Shown piece after piece: positions 62,612 through 64,000 of a stretch of 64,000 bases of DNA (positions within the stretch are counted from its first letter, which is position 1; the number at the start of each line of letters is the position of its first letter). The translations under genes were made by a program, and so were the position numbers. The stretch spans positions 2,170,001-2,234,000 of the forward strand of contig NZ_JQCR01000002.1 in assembly GCF_000757885.1 (NCBI RefSeq), in the 5' to 3' direction. The notes under the pieces are model-generated. The model did no database searches. It was not told where the DNA came from and saw only the letters and a list, made by a program, of their open reading frames with translations. Origin of the DNA: Paenibacillus wynnii (GTDB lineage Bacteria; Bacillota; Bacilli; Paenibacillales; Paenibacillaceae).

Positions 62612-63430
62612 TTAGATCCTATTCTTGTCCATCCATTCAACAGTCCAATCAATTAGAGGCCTAACCTTTATGAATCGTACCTCTGCATTTCCCACTTTAT
62701 GAATTTGAAGATTAGTTAAACTGTCATATTCGTTCCCTAATTTAATGAAATCCCCATCATCGACTGCTTGAGTCTTATAGGTGACCCATTCTCTCTTTCC
62801 ATTCACGAACATGGCACTGCTTTCATCAGCAAAACGTTTGCTAGGGAAGTTGGCTCTGGTCTCTGCTAGATGCAATACTGTGTTTTTCTCATAACCGACT
62901 CCGATCAACAGCACATATCCATCTAATTCATACAACTTATCTACAGGGGAGTTTTTTCCAAAAATATTACTTAGATCATGCTCTTGAGTTATGTATTAAG
63001 CGTGTTTCCCTACAGCAGCTATAGATCTTGCCGGGTGATCGGATCTTTGTGCACCTGGCCACTTTCTAAACATTTCTGCTACAACACCCATGCCAATTGC
63101 CGGTGTGATTTCCTTGTCATAGGCAGGCCAGTGTTCACGAATAATGGGCCACCATTCCGCAGGTTCTTCCCAGTGTACTCCGGTGGAGGGGTCGAGGTTT
63201 TTCCATGTTTGAGAAGGCATCATTAGGGTCCCCTCTTTACCTACAAGCTCCAGAAGTGACCTCACCAGTGTTTCGGCTCCCCCTACAACAAAGCCCAGGT
63301 TTTTTAATGAGGTATGTACAGATATCGTTTGCCCCTCCGCTAATCCACAGTCCTCCAACTGCTTGATCAGATTCTCCTTTGTTAGGATTACCCTGGTTTC
63401 CCCTGTTTGCTTACCTTTGGTCATATCCAT
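62612..63430 (-). pseudogene. aminoglycoside N(3)-acetyltransferase (YokD/AAC(3)-like), interrupted by one in-frame TAA
   Basis: Read as one frame this gives 272 residues, the usual AAC(3)/YokD length. The N-terminal part (63430-62996) has HTSLKNLGFVVGGAETLV and SDHPARSIAAVGKHA; then TAA at 62998-62996; reading resumes YITQEHDLSNIFGKNSPVDK and goes on to ELDGYVLLIGVGYEKNTVLHLAETRA. Family sequence there is KHA-x-YIT, so the TAA replaces one residue (AAA, GAA or CAA most easily). RBS GGAGGG precedes ATG 63430. Enzyme activity probably lost unless the stop is read through. A leader peptide and terminator lie upstream. Confidence 0.85.
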
Positions 63431-63451
63431 CCCTCCACTTTCAATTGAAAA

Positions 63452-63486
63452 TAAAAAAACAACCTCGCTATAAATAGCGGGGTTGT
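63452..63486 (-). terminator. Leader terminator (attenuator candidate) upstream of aac(3)
   Basis: Minus strand ACAACCCCGCTA-ttta-TAGCGAGGTTGT followed by TTTTTT, 20 bases before the aac(3) start. It lies inside the transcript from the promoter at 63550-63578, so it could control read-through into the gene. Confidence 0.7.
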
Positions 63487-63509
63487 CGCTGGCATCGCCA
63501 GAGAAGCAT
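63468..63509 (-). CDS. Candidate 13-codon leader peptide
   Basis: ATG 63509 to TAG 63470: MLLWRCQRQPRYL. AAGGG lies just upstream, close. The last codons sit in the 5' arm of the terminator hairpin. Arg-rich sequence resembles inducible antibiotic-resistance leader peptides, but this is inference. Confidence 0.35.
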   Translation of the reverse strand: MLLWRCQRQPRYL

Positions 63510-63549
63510 GGCCCTTAAGTTTCTTTTCAAGAGAACTAATTTTTTATTA

Positions 63550-63578
63550 ATTATACTGATTTTGGATGATATTGGCAA
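63550..63578 (-). promoter_or_regulatory. SigA promoter of the aac(3) leader
   Basis: Minus strand TTGCCA, 17-base spacer, TATAAT. Predicted start near 63543, giving a leader of about 110 bases. Confidence 0.75.
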
Positions 63579-63709
63579 TCGTTTATACATCCGCGGCCTT
63601 TGGGGCTAATGAGATCAAGAAAAAATACAGCCGTTCTCCAGAATTCGAGTAAACTCATGAATCAGATAGAGGCTGTCAATCGAAAGGCTTTAACCCAATA
63701 GTTCATAGC

Positions 63710-63746
63710 AAACAGGCTCTCCGCCTAATCAGCGGGAGCCTGTTTT
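63710..63746. terminator. Terminator after the small protein gene
   Basis: AACAGGCTC-t-CCGC / GCGG-GAGCCTGTT stem, plus TTTTA. It separates the small protein gene from the aac(3) leader. Confidence 0.75.
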
Positions 63747-63751
63747 AATAT

Positions 63752-63949
63752 TCAATCGTATACGGACTGGTGGTTGATGTCACATTTGTTGAGGATGAAG
63801 GAGATTTGATTCTCAAGACGATTAATATTCTCTTGCATTGCCGGATCCTTTGGCTCCTGACTATTGAGGTCTTCGAGCTCCTGCTTCAGCTGGTGAAGAT
63901 CTTCGCTAGCATGTGCACAGTCGTAGTTACTTTCAAGATTCTCAAGCAT
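63752..63949 (-). CDS. Small hypothetical protein
   Basis: 65 residues from ATG 63949 with GGAGGT 9 bases upstream. Mostly charged helix (SEDLHQLKQELEDLNSQE, NINRLENQISFILNKC), probably a coiled coil, with two Cys. No family recognised. Followed by a terminator. Confidence 0.6.
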   Translation of the reverse strand: MLENLESNYDCAHASEDLHQLKQELEDLNSQEPKDPAMQENINRLENQISFILNKCDINHQSVYD

Positions 63950-64000
63950 GGTTGGGTACCTCCATTCTGTAAGTCGTCCTCTTTTATTATGGAGAAAACC

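Noticed and set aside
63752..64000. Possible second leader/riboswitch at the right edge
   Set aside because: Only 50 bases remain beyond the small gene; nothing can be judged.

Overview
The window looks like chromosome of a Gram-positive, endospore-forming Bacillales, most likely Paenibacillus. The clues are strong AAGGAGG-type ribosome binding sites with many GTG/TTG starts, S-layer-homology (SLH) surface proteins, a Gram-positive type Pel polysaccharide operon, BceAB and VanYZ cell-envelope modules, and several hairpin-rich intergenic repeats. No tRNA, rRNA, CRISPR array, phage block or intact insertion sequence was found.

Layout. 2-8404: 3' part of a pel operon (PelE-like end, DUF2194 deacetylase, PelF, and PelG fused to a CotH-kinase domain), continuing into a VTC-domain gene and a DUF4956 membrane-protein gene. 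8520-20830: a solitary IF-3-like gene, a small peptide gene, a TetR/YhgE-type pair, an alpha/beta hydrolase with an M23 lipoprotein, a first two-component system, a TetR/SDR pair with visible operators, a LysR regulator, an NADP-dinucleotide-binding protein and a CdsA-like membrane protein. 21018-25303: a VanR/VanS-VanY-VanZ operon led by a papain-like hydrolase and lacking vanHAX. 25277-28395: MarR plus quinone-reductase-like pair and a two-component system (read leftward). 28396-32414: intergenic repeats, then a second VTC-DUF4956 pair followed by a Cthe_2159-like carbohydrate-binding lipoprotein. 32596-39214: a self-regulating TetR/SDR unit, DUF1259, and a BceAB transporter convergent with its BceRS-type system. 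39305-46585: lipid kinase, a secreted Ig-like protein with an SLH protein, MerR regulator and epimerase. 46661-56661: aldo/keto reductase, a short UvrC homologue, YjdM, a 7TM histidine kinase with a BTAD response regulator, sugar isomerase, GH26 mannanase, LLM flavin oxidoreductase and MDR reductase. 56720-64000: guanylate-kinase-like protein, NDH-2-like oxidoreductase with an ECF41 sigma factor, an SLH-anchored ice-binding protein, an aac(3) gene with one in-frame stop codon and a leader-peptide/terminator upstream, and a small hypothetical protein.

How the parts relate. The dominant theme is the cell surface: Pel exopolysaccharide, two VTC/DUF4956 cassettes, a beta-helix carbohydrate binder, SLH proteins, an ice-binding adhesin-like protein, and defence or sensing of wall-active compounds (VanRSYZ, BceRSAB). 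Five two-component systems lie in 64 kb. The most unusual feature is the joining of a Pel operon to a CotH/VTC/DUF4956 module, with CotH translationally fused to PelG, and a second VTC/DUF4956 copy 22 kb away tied to a carbohydrate-binding lipoprotein and a divergent two-component system that share a matching direct-repeat box.
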